Assembly (NCBI GenBank): GCA_025769875.1
Contig: JAGFNK010000096.1
Location: forward strand, 62,001-126,000
Length of the DNA stretch: 64,000 nucleotides
Direction: 5' to 3'
Origin: Russula earlei
Taxonomy: Eukaryota; Basidiomycota; Agaricomycetes; Russulales; Russulaceae
Shown here piece by piece: positions 8,807-18,853 of this stretch. The notes beneath the pieces are model-generated. The model was not told the DNA's origin, did no database searches, and worked only from the letters and a program-made list of their open reading frames with translations. Each line of letters opens with the position of its first letter. Positions within the stretch are counted from its first letter, which is position 1. Position numbers and translations under genes: made by a program.

Positions 8807-11294
8807 TCACTCGCTTGCGGCTTCCAGGTCCGCCTTTGCGCGTGCACCACCCTTGATCGACAATCGCTTGAGCGTGTACACCTTGAGGAAGAGGACTTTA
8901 TCACCAGATAAACGTCAGCAGTAGTCTTGGCAGATATACGCTCGACTACTCGCCCATGATGAATCCTACAGCCACAACCGGTGTATTGAAGACCCATAGT
9001 GCACCAATGGACTGCGCATAAGCGTGAATGATCTCCCCTCGTTCAGGTTGCTACAGAAACGAGGCATTCAGTCAACCGGACACCAAAAGTCCTCGTCACT
9101 TGCCGGCAACCTTTGAAGCGTCCGCACACTCTCGCTAAGCGCTGCCGGCGAGGCATCGAAGCCACCTAGGTTAGGAATTCTCTTGAGCTTCCTCTTGAGA
9201 ATGCTTGTATAGAGCGCCTGTCCGATGGCAATGCCAACTGTGCCGCCCATTGTCCTGGCATGTAAATCAGACCGGGAGCTCGCTGACGTACACAATACTC
9301 GCACCTGAGGAAGCCAAAAGTACTGGTAGATGTGGCCATATCTTTGACGGGCATGGCCGCTTGCAGAGCGATGAGAGGGACCTGGAGGCAAATCAACAAA
9401 TTTGACAGCACAGAGAGGACCGCTATACCTGGAATAGACAACCCACTCCCAAAGCAGTGACGAGCGGGTAAAGGACCTTCTTCGCCCTTCGCCAAATAGA
9501 ATCAGCAGGGCTATGTAACGTAGAAGGACTTCCTCACGTATCAGAGTGATCATCCAGTGTAGTCATCAGGCCCCATCCAAGGACCATGGTAGCCCAAGAA
9601 CCCCAGATAATGGCACGATATGCCCCCGAGCGTGTGACAATGACGCCTGAGAGCATTGCAGTCACAGAAGCGCCAAGAGAGAACGGAATCATTCTCAAAA
9701 GGGTTCTAAGCCGCATTCAGCAAAAGCATCGGATTTCGCTCTCACCTAACTCCAGCGCCGGTTGCAGACGATCCAAGGACTTGGAAATATATCGGGAGAT
9801 AGTAAGCGCCTACAAGGTAACTAAGTTACTTTGATAAGCTCCAACAGGAAAGTTCGAAGAAATATAGAGTACCCTGCGAAGAATGTAAGGGCGTGGAAGA
9901 AAGTCGTGATCAGCACAATGCCCGTGGTTCGTGTCTGGATGAAGCCATTAGCGATGGGTTGCGCATGAGCGCGGTACGAATAACCAACTTTAAATAATCG
10001 AGGGGGGATGATAGGTGACCTCGTAGTCAAGATCTCGTTTATGGTGGCGAAAAGCAAAAGAGCGCATCCAACAGACAGAAGAGCAATTGTCTCTGTGGAT
10101 GACCCTTACGATGGATCAGTGAGAACATGAGAGCGTTCGACGAAGAACCGACATACAACTGGTCTCGCCACTGTTCAGACCGAGCTAGGACACAGACAGC
10201 CCCAGCCATCAAGAGGGCTAATCCTATGAAATCGAATTCTCTTATGTGTTGCTGCAGCGTCATGCCATGATGGGGATTCAGATTGAGGAAGAAGAAAAGG
10301 ATAGCACCAGCGGCACCGCCAGTGGGACTACGGAATCATTTGGTAATCTTGTGTAACGAAACGTAGGGCTTGTGCGTACAGATTAATCCAGAAACACCTG
10401 AAAAGGAACGACGATGAGCGGGTTTATCGCAAGGAGCTATAAAGATTCCTTGCCATCTCCAAGACACATGGTCAGTGAAGACACCGCCGAGAAGTGGGCC
10501 AACCACACTAAGGGACAGGAAGCAGTCGGGAACACGCTGAATACGAATTGGACATCACCCACCTTGCAATGCCCCATGATGCACCGACGAAACCACCAAA
10601 CTTGCCCCGACTTTTGCGGGAGTCGATAGGTCAGTCAGCGAACGGCTCGACGAAGGGAGAGGACTAAACGTACTCTTGTAGAGAGACTATATCAGATATG
10701 ACAATGATAACCAGCTGGAGGATGCCACCTCCACCGATTCCTTGGACGGCACGGCAGATGATTAGTCATGTCAAGTTTTGCGCAGCGCCACATAGTGCGG
10801 AACCCAACTAGGGACGTCGACGGGTAAGAACATGGATGGGAAATATGAGTTGGGACATACCAAAAATGTCCCGATGGCAAAGTAGAGAATCGGTTTTCTC
10901 CCGACGAGGTCAGAGAGTTTACCATACAAAGGTGAGAGGGCACTAGCAGCGAGGAGATAGGAGCTGCCGACCCAGCTGTAGTTCTTCCCTCCACCGAGAC
11001 GTTCGACAATGGTTGGTAAAGCAGTTGCTACGATGGTCTGGCCCGGTTCACGTTTGATTAGTCATCTAGGGCTTATCAAAAACAGAATGGTACCTGGTCC
11101 AGAGCGGCCAGAAAGACGCAACACATAAGGCCAGAGAAAACGATTCCGAGTCGGTTTTCCGGGAGGACTTGCTGATCATTTTTCCAAGACCCTCTAGCCT
11201 CGCGGTCGACTGGCGATGGGAGCACGACTTTGTCACTATCCTGGGAATTGCTCGTGGTCGGCGGGTCATTGACATGGGAGGGGTCGCCTGACAT
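8807..11294 (-). pseudogene. DHA2-type MFS exporter with a nonsense codon and a frameshift
   Basis: Drug:H+ antiporter-2 type major facilitator, normally 14 membrane spans. Reading from ATG 11294: MSGDPSHVNDPPTT, CVFLAALDQ / TIVATALPTIVERLGGG (DHA2 motif), YSWVGSSYLLAASALSPLYG, KLSDLVGRKP (motif A), CRAVQGIGGGGILQ, DRGKFGGFVGASWGIA, VVGPLLGGVFTDHVSWRW, TRSPIIPPRLFK, FFHALTFFAG / AYYLPIYFQVLGSSATGAGV and GGTVGIAIGQALYTSILKRK, ending ARAKADLEAASE (stop 8807-8809). Two lesions: an in-frame TGA where the family has Trp (GAAQNLT-stop-LIICR, about 10764) and one extra base at about 10185 between GAVCVL and LGLNSGETS. Both sides remain well conserved, so decay is recent or the sequence has errors. 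One intron (10398-10453) has GC-AG ends. If real, the truncated product would lose most membrane spans. Confidence 0.8.
10398..10453 (-). other. GC-AG intron in the MFS gene
   Basis: Joining SWRW to CFWIN in frame requires a 56-nt intron that starts GCAAGG and ends TTTTCAG. This is the standard GC variant of a U2-type donor. Confidence 0.6.
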
Positions 11295-12741
11295 GATGAG
11301 AGGACGGGGTGGGAAACCAAGGTTGTGAAATGAAGGGTTGACGATTCGGTCGTCTTTTTAATTCGCTGATTGACCTGACTCGGAGCATGAGCGGAGCACG
11401 AGCCATTGGTGGTTGCGGCATGAGAACGGAAAATCGGCATTGCATAATACTCAAGATCTGCCTGAGATCTGACCCCCCCCAACACCACAACTCGCAGCTG
11501 CCGTCCGCGGCACGACCGATACGGGTTAACCGGCACTCTGTCGGGTCGGCATCCACTCAGACCGATTCACAAGCTGGCGGCACCCGAATCTCCCTGCCCA
11601 AACTAGGAACCTGTGCGTCACACATGACCGACTTGTAACAGCGTCCGGCAAGATGCCGTCTTGATTTGTAAGTGAATGTTGTCGTGGAAATATACACTTT
11701 GTTCTATCTCGTGCTCTCCCTGTGACCAGTGATTGGCTGCTAGTGGCGTGGACGTGCCTGTGCCCTGAACGTGACAAATGAATCCTCCTGCCTGTATTTG
11801 AAAAAAGCGGTGGCTGGTGCTCCCAGACCGAGTCCACCCTCGCAACAGGTCTTTGATCTTAGTATACAGTATATATTCTACGCGCACTGTGCCACGGTGC
11901 ACTGCCACCTCTCTAATATAGTATCCCCCGTCTCAGCCCACGTTGACGCCTCTTCTTGATCCTGTCACCCCCAAAGGGCCGACCACGACACCTTTCGCGA
12001 GCAGCTCGCAATCAAGTATCCTACGTAACGGACATGCTCTGCGGAACCTAAATCCAACTGAAACCAGGCAGGCCTGTGATAAGTTGGCGACTTGGGTTCC
12101 ATGCGCCGTGGTAAATCCTGCTCCGATCCATTTTATGAGCTCGGCGGTCCAGACGGTCATGAACGCCTTGTCCCCAATTGCAAAGATCGGGCCAATAAAA
12201 ATTCTCTTTGCAACGCCTACTACTGTTCGGCCCAAGTCGCCCATAGAGCATGCACCGGACTGACGTGCATCTGGGTAATTGCGGTCACCTTCCTCGCTGA
12301 TATTGTCCCAAATCCAGATAGCAATCGGCAGGTCTCGTTTTCGCACCCAAGGAGTAAAAAAAGGTTCCTCCAAGCCAAGGCTCCGAAAGCTCTCTTATGC
12401 AGGGGGTGATTTCGGCACTATTCGTTGTTGACCGCTGCTTTGTCTTTGCCCAACGGCTTGGACTCGGATTCGAGCGGATGGAAGAAATCATCGGCTGCGA
12501 TCTCACAAGTTCGTGGGGGAAGCCAGGTCGATGCGTGCCAGTTAAGCCGCTTGTATCTATAGCATCTGTACCGAAATGCGTGATGACGGTCAGCTTGTGT
12601 GGTCGGTCTGAAGGAAACGTGAACGGATGCGGCTGCGATTAGATTGCTTTGTAAGGCGTTTCCACGAGTCACGGTCGTCTTGGCCCAACTTTTTTATTGC
12701 ACGGCTTGTTCTTTACCTTCATCATCTTCTCTCTCTAGATT
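11295..12741. other. Intergenic between the MFS gene and Ran; one unexplained minus-strand ORF
   Basis: About 1.45 kb between divergent genes. The longest open frame, 11933-12373 on the minus strand (146 codons), contains AIWIWDNISEEGDRNYPDA and TVWTAELIKWIGAGFTTAHG; I do not recognise it and it may be chance or a relic. The right end (about 12640-12741) is pyrimidine-rich and should be the Ran promoter and leader. Confidence 0.35.
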
Positions 12742-13864
12742 ATGTCAGTTCCTACTTTCAAGCTTGTTCTCGGTAAGATCCCCTCCATCGGCACATTTGA
12801 TCTCTATAACGGCTAAACCACCCAATCTCTACTCTTCATCGCATTTCTCACACGGTCGATCCACGATCTCTATCTACATCACCACTCGCCTTACGCCATC
12901 CACGTTCATTTTTCCACTTTGTCCTTGGCGCGTAGTTGGCGATGGAGGGACAGGAAAAACCACATTCGTCAAGGTATTGCGCCTGCGGAGCCACTAACCC
13001 TGTGCCCTTGGCCAACCTCTGATCCTATCTCCTCTCCGCAGCGTCACTTGACTGGAGAATTTGAGAAAAAATACATCGGTGTGTATCACGCAGTGTTTCG
13101 CGTGCTCAGGGTATCCTGTCGCGTCGCCTTTCTTTTGTTGTTGCTCATGCAGCCCGTCGCACAGCCACTCTTGGTGTTGAAGTTCATCCTCTATCCTTCT
13201 CCACCAACTATGGGACGATCGTATTTAACGTTTGGGACACCGCTGGCCAAGAAAAGTTTGGTGGCCTCCGCGATGGTTACTACATCCAGGGCCAATGCGG
13301 CATCATCATGTTCGACGTCACGGCGCGCATCACCTACAAGAACGTTCCTAATTGGCATCGCGATCTTGAACGTGTCTGTGAGAACATCCCAATTGTACTG
13401 TGTGGGAATAAGGTCGACGTCAAGGTACGCCTGCCGGTCCTACATGACTAGGCGATCAGCAAAATCTAATCGCTCTACCTAGGAACGGAAAGTGAAGACT
13501 TCCACTGTGACCTTCCACCGGAAGAAGAGCATTCAATACTTTGAAATCTCTGCCAAGTCCAACTACAACTTTGAGAAGCCCTTTTTGTGGCTTGCTCGCA
13601 AACTCGTTGGGTCCGTTACCTTTCTCGGTCCATCTAGTCATTCCAGCCGCTCACTCGTCGGTCCAGCAACGCCAGTCTCGAATTTGTCGCAGCTCCTGCA
13701 CTTGCACCTGCCGAGGTCCAAGTTGATGGCGCCTTGATGGAGCAGTACAATCGGGAGTTGGCGCAGGTACAACTATTCTCCACTTATCCTCTGAAACCTG
13801 TCATCTGATTCAATGCTCCCAGGCCGAGGCTATACCCCTTCCGGAAGAAGACGACGACTTGTAA
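12742..13864 (+). CDS. GTP-binding nuclear protein Ran (Gsp1)
   Basis: Small GTPase that drives nuclear import and export and spindle assembly. Exons read [20 protein letters not shown] (P-loop GDGGTGKT), [44 protein letters not shown] (switch II), [30 protein letters not shown] (NKxD) and [20 protein letters not shown] (SAK), and it closes with the acidic tail [12 protein letters not shown] / [13 protein letters not shown], all Ran signatures. About 215 residues, the normal length. The first intron splits the valine codon of LVLVGD; there are at least six introns. No CAAX box, as expected for Ran. No lesion seen. It is followed 240 bases downstream on the same strand by BCS1. Confidence 0.97.
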
Positions 13865-14103
13865 TCTTTTCCTACGTACACTTCTCTCATCTTGAACGAC
13901 ATGAATTCAACCCTGTTCTATACGACACCTCTCTCATAAATTCTGTCTATCCCAAGCCGTGTGAGCCTAGCATGTGTGTGTGTGCCGTCATGGCATAGTG
14001 CATAGAAAGCCGAGAGTACTTTACACAGAGAGGATGTCGTCAGCACACTTGAAAGCATCGTTGCGGCCCGCGTTTGCCGCGTTTGTCCCCCTCTTTGCAA
14101 CCA

Positions 14104-15050
14104 ATGCAGCTGCCTTCACAGCAGGGCGCAACTGCAGAGGCAACAACCACCTCCCTCTTCGGCTCTATCGCTGGCGACAAGTGCGTGTACACTAACCCGT
14201 CAGGTCCCACCATCTCACCAAGTATAGCCCGTACTTCCAGGCCGGCTTCGGCTTGATGGTTAGCAACCCTTCCTCGTCCTCACTTTTCACCGGTCTCACT
14301 TTCTCTTTGCGGCGCGGCCGAACGACGCAGGGCGTCGGCGTCGGCATAACTGCCCTCCGCCGTGGTGCGGTTCTCGCCTCGGTCGCCCTCCGCAGACGGC
14401 TGCTCGTCACGCTCGAGATCAACAACAAGGACCGCGCGTACGATTGGTTCCTCGCCTGGCTGGCGCACCACCAGCGCACGACGCGCCGCCCCGTCTGGGC
14501 GCACTCGCACCAGCTCAGCGTCGAAACCGCATACGCACAGCACAAGAACGGCAGCGCCGACGTCCTCTTCAGGCTCGTCGCCGGCCCGGGCGTGCACTGG
14601 CTCAAGTACCGCGGCGCGTGGATGCAGGTGATCTCGTGCATCGTGGCCGTGGTCCCCCTGCGCTCGCTGACTCGGGGGGAACGTCGACCTTCTCCCTCAC
14701 GTGGATTGTAGGTGAAGCGCGAGCGCGAAACCCGCGCGATGCAGCTGGCGTCGGGCACCCCGTGGGAGACCGTCACGCTGACGGCGCTCTCGCGCGACCG
14801 CGCGCTGTTCCCACCGCTGCTCGCAGAGGCGCGCGATGCGGCGCTGCGCGGCCAGGAGGGCCGTCTCGTCGTGCACACCGCGTGGGGCGTCGAGTGGCGC
14901 CCCTTTGGCCTCCCGCGGCGCAAGCGGCCGCTGCGCAGCGTCGTGCTCGCGCCCGGCGTCGCGGAGAGGATCGCCGAGGACGTGCGTGCCTTTCTCGTGA
15001 GGCGGGAATGGTACGCGGATCGAGGTGGGTTTTCTCTCTCCTCCCCCTCC

Positions 15051-15082
<32 letters not shown>

Positions 15083-15833
15083 GTTCCGCGAAGGTGGGGG
15101 CACGTTTGATTGATGACGTTCGCGGCCGTGAATTAAAAAAAAAAAAAGGCATTCCGTATCGCCGAGGCTACTTGCTCCACGGCCCGCCTGGTTCTGGCAA
15201 GTCCTCGTTCATCCAGGCTCTCGCCGGCTCGTTGTCCTACGACATCTGTCTGCTGAATCTCTCGGAGCGCGGCTTGACCGACGATAAGCTCAACTACCTC
15301 TTGTCGAACGCGCCAGAGAGGAGCTTCATTCTCATCGAAGACGTCGACGCGGCGTTCAACAAGCGCGTGCAGGCGAGCGAAGACGGGTGAGCACCCGCCG
15401 GTTTATCACGTCCTTACGGACGTCGCTGACCGGAAGCAGATACCAGTCTTCCGTGACGTTCTCAGGATTCTTGAATGCTCTGGACGGTGTCGCCTCCGGC
15501 GAAGAGCGGATCATCTTCCTCACAACGAACCACATCGACAGACTCGATCCCGCGCTCATCAGGCCCGGTCGTGTCGACCTGGCAGCTCTCGTTGACGACG
15601 CCGTTCCCGAGCAGGCCACAACGCTCTTCACCAACTTTTACGGAAATGGACAAGCGGGCGGCGATGCTTCCGACCAAGTGGAGCTGCTCGGAAGGCAGAT
15701 GGAGGAGATAGTGAGAGCTGGGATAAAAGAAGGTCGCCGAATCAGCATGGCGGCGTTGCAGGGGACGTTCATCAGACACGACGCAAAAGATGCCATAGCA
15801 TTGACGAGAGAACTTTTGTCCACGCAACCATAG
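14104..15833 (+). CDS. BCS1: Mitochondrial AAA chaperone BCS1 (complex III assembly)
   Basis: AAA ATPase of the mitochondrial inner membrane that moves the folded Rieske iron-sulfur protein across the membrane for insertion into the bc1 complex. Starts [20 protein letters not shown] (an in-frame ATG at 14074 is an alternative), then [11 protein letters not shown] and [20 protein letters not shown] as the membrane helix, and the BCS1-specific domain with [23 protein letters not shown] core: [20 protein letters not shown] (Walker A), [32 protein letters not shown] (Walker B), [40 protein letters not shown] (sensor-1 and arginine-finger region). TAG at 15831-15833. The exon junction just before Walker A skips a 124-nt intron holding a 30-T and a 13-A run. 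The gene is GC-rich (codon third positions strongly G/C) compared with STT4 or GAA1. Confidence 0.95.
15025..15148 (+). other. BCS1 intron with opposed poly-T and poly-A runs
   Basis: The intron begins GTGGGT after WYADR and ends in A13-AG before GIPYRRGY. T30 lies at 15052-15081 and A13 at 15135-15147, 53 bases apart, so they could pair as a hairpin in the RNA. The acceptor is preceded by A rather than by pyrimidines. Confidence 0.7.
15052..15081. repeat. Poly-T tract, 30 nt
   Basis: Longest homopolymer in the window, inside a BCS1 intron. Confidence 0.95.
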
Positions 15834-15900
15834 AAAGATGAAATATTCGTTGCGTACCCGCAGGGTAGGGTAGAGTACAACCAAGCGAAGGGGACGAGCT

Positions 15901-17091
15901 CTAAAAAATTGCTCTTCTCTTGCGACCAGTATACTTCGAGTCGTGAGGCACGCCCTCCTTCCCGCGTCTCCGGTACAGCTAGGGAAATTGAACTCAATGC
16001 ACGTAAGACGGTCCATTTTATGGGCGTCACTCACTTCCTTCTTTCGTAGGATCCACTCCTTTCCGCCTTGGATCCCCTTCTGTTTCCCCTTCCTCTCTCT
16101 CCGCAGCTCTCGTTGCCTCCTCCTCTCAAACTTTGCCCTCGTCTCCTCGCCCTCCACCGCGCCGTCATCGCCCTCGAGCCCCTGTGGCATTTGCGCGCCT
16201 CCGCCGTCGCCCACGAACAGACAGAGGAAGACCTTTCGAGCCTTTTTGGAGTTGGGATAGTCGACCACGACGCCGCCGCCGAAGCCGGCGCGCTGTGCGA
16301 TGGACGTGATGAGCTGCACCTGGTCGTCCGAGGTGGGGTAGAACTGCAGCACGGCGCGCGAAGGGTTGCACAGCGCGGAGTGGAGGGTCGTGAAGAAGCG
16401 CGTGAGACGGTGCGGCGGGGACGATGTCGGGTGAGAGGTTTCGGCGTTCAGCAGCCATTGCAGCACGGAAATGCTGACCACAGCGCGAAGCGGGAGGTCA
16501 AGGTTTTTGTTGGGGGGGGGGGGGGGGGGGCAGAGACAGGGGGGTCCGTACCTGATGGCACCGTCAAAGCTCCCGGGTCGAAAGCCGAATCCCTGTCCGA
16601 TGTCTTGCAGGAATAGATCGCCCTCGACGTCTCGCTCGAGCGCAACCTCTACCCTTCAAAGCTTAATGTCCCACCGAAACTTCACGCAGCGGGGGGAACG
16701 CGGAGGTGATGCGCTCACCGAGCATACTGGGGGCGATGTCCACGCCCGCCCAGATGTATCCCTCTTCGTCAAGGATCTCACCGGACAAGCCAGAGCCGCA
16801 GCCAATGTCCAGGAGGAACGCAGGCTGGTCCAGCGGTAGATTTAACAACTCGAGGGCGCGGTACGTCATGTCCGCTTGGACCTGCTGGATGCGAGTGCTG
16901 CAGGTTCAGCATTTTAATTTGGAAGGAGTGCATAAGATGCGCGCGGTACATACTTGTTCGTGTATTTTCCGGCCTCGGTATCGCCATAATACTGTAAAGA
17001 GGGTTTTTTTTTTCGTGAGCGCCGATAAAAAGGATACGCAAAGAAAATGGCTTACGATCTCTGGTGGGGCTCGTAACTCTGGACGAGACAT
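15901..17091 (-). CDS. BUD23: 18S rRNA (guanine-N7)-methyltransferase BUD23
   Basis: SAM-dependent methyltransferase that modifies a guanine in 18S rRNA and is needed for 40S subunit maturation; works with TRM112. Starts MSRPELRAPPEI (ATG 17091), then YYGDTEAGKYT-like text, MTYRALELLNLPL, SAM motif FLLDIGCGSGLSGEILDEEG and WAGVDIAPSML, DLFLQDIGQGFGFRPGSFDG, and SISVLQWLLNAE. The C-terminal nuclear tail is family-specific: RAVLQFYPTSDDQVQLITSI, GVVVDYPNSKKARKVFLCLF, KEWILRKK and the final LYRRRGKEGVPHDSKYTGRK / RRAIF. TAG 15901-15903, only 67 bases from the convergent BCS1 stop. One intron contains a 19-G run (as read on the plus strand). Intact and of normal length. Confidence 0.95.
16512..16530. 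repeat. Poly-G tract, 19 nt (poly-C in the BUD23 transcript)
   Basis: Homopolymer within a BUD23 intron; in the transcript it forms a C-rich polypyrimidine stretch. Confidence 0.9.
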
Positions 17092-17189
17092 TTTGAAAGT
17101 GTCGAGTCGAGCGATGCGTATACGTGTGACAACCGTGACTGGACAATATCGTCCCACCGCCGCAAACGGGAGTCGACGAAAGTAACACG
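17092..17189. promoter_or_regulatory. Divergent promoter BUD23 / BET3
   Basis: Only 98 bases separate the two start codons, so both promoters and both 5' leaders must fit here. No TATA box is evident. Confidence 0.7.
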
Positions 17190-18015
17190 ATGGCGACTTC
17201 GAGTAAGCAGTACAAGGCCATCGGCGAAGACCTCTGGAAAGGGCGTACGGAGAAGATAGTGCGTCTCGCGATCGTCGCTCCTCCCCTAGTCGTCAACACC
17301 CTGGTGATGGACAGAATGCAGAGCTATTCGCGATGACATATGGCGCGCTCGTCGTGCAGCTCATACAGGATTACGAGGACTACGCCGAGGTGAACAAGCA
17401 ACTCGAAAAGATGGGCTACAACATCGGCACGCGCCTCATCGAGGACTTCCTCGCGCGCAGCAGCATCGGACGGTGCGCCGACTTTAGGGAGACGGGCGAG
17501 GTGATCGCGAAGGTGCGTCCACGTCGTAACCTTTTCTTTTCTTTGTTGGGATGTGACGCGGCTCGACGCGTGTGTAGGTAGGCTTCAAATCGTTTCTGAA
17601 CGTTACGCCCACCGTCGTACATTCGCCGTCGCAACCTCCGCTCGCCCCGTCGCGCTCAGGCACTCCCGCAGCCCCACAACCAGCGGGGCAACAGCCGTAT
17701 TTTACTCTCACCCTGGATGAGAACCCTTTGGCGGAGTTCGTGGAGCTTCCGGAAGAGGCGCTCGAAGGCGGGCTGTGGTTTAGCAACGTCTTGTGTGGTG
17801 TCATATGCGGTGCGCTCGAGATGGTGCGTGTGGAAGGCCCACTCTCTCCAGACTCCAGAGAAACGCCACTGAATTGGCGTTTTTGAACCACACAGGTTCA
17901 AATACGCGTTGAAGCTCAATTCATCTCGGATGTCTTGAAAGGGGATGAGACGACGGAGATCCGCGTCAAACTCGTCAAATATTTAGAGGAAGAAGTGCCG
18001 GCGGGCGACGACTAG
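17190..18015 (+). CDS. BET3: TRAPP complex subunit Bet3 (TRAPPC3)
   Basis: Core subunit of the TRAPP tethering complexes, the exchange factors for Ypt1/Rab1 in ER-Golgi traffic. Reads [88 protein letters not shown], then [49 protein letters not shown] and [19 protein letters not shown]. The conserved palmitoylated-cysteine region (around GRCADF) is present. Odd: a proline/serine/alanine-rich insert of about 25 residues ([13 protein letters not shown]..., near 17623-17693) lies in a loop that is short in the animal and yeast proteins. Four short introns; TAG 18013-18015. Confidence 0.95.
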
Positions 18016-18150
18016 ATTTAAGATCACGCCGTACTGTGTATGCAATCTGTATGATACACGAAACATCGCAGCAGGGAAAGGTCGGTTCGATGAATAACTA
18101 TATGGCCCTGGCGTGAAGCCGCGGTGAATTGAATACAAGGCTGCAGAGCA

Positions 18151-18742
18151 CTACCGATGCCGGTCGACTCTGTTGAGCCTCCTCGCCGTCCTTGCGTTTG
18201 TCTGCGTGTTCTGCCCGCGAACCGGCAGACCCATAGCATGCCTCTTGCCGACGTAACTGCCGATCATGCGTTGATGGGCAATATTTTCCCGCATCTCGCG
18301 TTTCAAGTCCGTTTCTATCTTCAGCCAGCGCAGCGGGTCCGCGCCCTTGGTCTTGGCTCGCGGCAGTGGTGGGGGAGGCGCGTCGAGTCGAGCGAGATAT
18401 GCGCGTGCCCCCGTCAGGCTCTCTAGCGGGGTCGACGGAGGTGGTGGCCGGAAGGTGAGGGGTGCGAGAGGGGCGCGCGGGGGGACGGGCGAAGTGGACG
18501 GTGAGGAGAGGAATGCGGCGATGGCTGTTACTTGTGTCGCTGAGAGCTGGCGAACACGGCAGGTGTCGTGGATCTGGAGGCGAGCGCAAATACGACTGGC
18601 CGTGTGCCGGCTTATCCCATAGAAGTGGGTCAACGCATGCTGAAAAAAAAAAAGATGAGAGGGATACGTAAAACAACACGCAAATTGAACTGACCTTGAC
18701 GACGTTGCTTTCAAAGAGCTGCACGCCGAGGATGTGAACCAT
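18151..18742 (-). CDS. Mitochondrial small-subunit ribosomal protein uS13m
   Basis: Mitoribosomal S13, which contacts tRNA and the subunit interface at the head of the small subunit. Starts [16 protein letters not shown], then [40 protein letters not shown], and the conserved C-terminus [51 protein letters not shown]. The helix-two-turns-helix region and basic tail are intact. A proline-rich insert ([20 protein letters not shown] and on) separates the two halves, as in other fungal mitochondrial S13 proteins. One intron near 18640-18695. Convergent with BET3 (135 bases between stops), divergent from XAP5. Confidence 0.93.
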
Positions 18743-18853
18743 GGCGGGGGGGAGGGAATTGACTGACGCTGATGACCGTTCTACGTATGATCGAATTCAA
18801 ACTCAGTTCTCTTGCACGCACACCCTCACCACAAGCTACCCCAGTTTGTCGTC
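18743..18853. promoter_or_regulatory. Divergent promoter uS13m / XAP5
   Basis: 111 bases between the two start codons; must serve both genes. No clear TATA element. Confidence 0.65.

Noticed and set aside
12048..12251. Possible retrotransposon integrase-like text (RRCKENFYWPDL)
   Set aside because: A short chance resemblance to the integrase zinc-binding region; no HHCC spacing, no reverse transcriptase and no long terminal repeats nearby.
14192..15103. 303-codon minus-strand ORF
   Set aside because: Antisense shadow of the BCS1 exons; Lys/Arg/Ser-rich text including a poly-Lys run from the T30 tract.
15462..16481. 339-codon minus-strand ORF spanning the BCS1 end and BUD23
   Set aside because: Its left two-thirds is antisense to BCS1 or read-through of introns; only the part from RAVLQFYPTSDD to KEWILRKK is a BUD23 exon.
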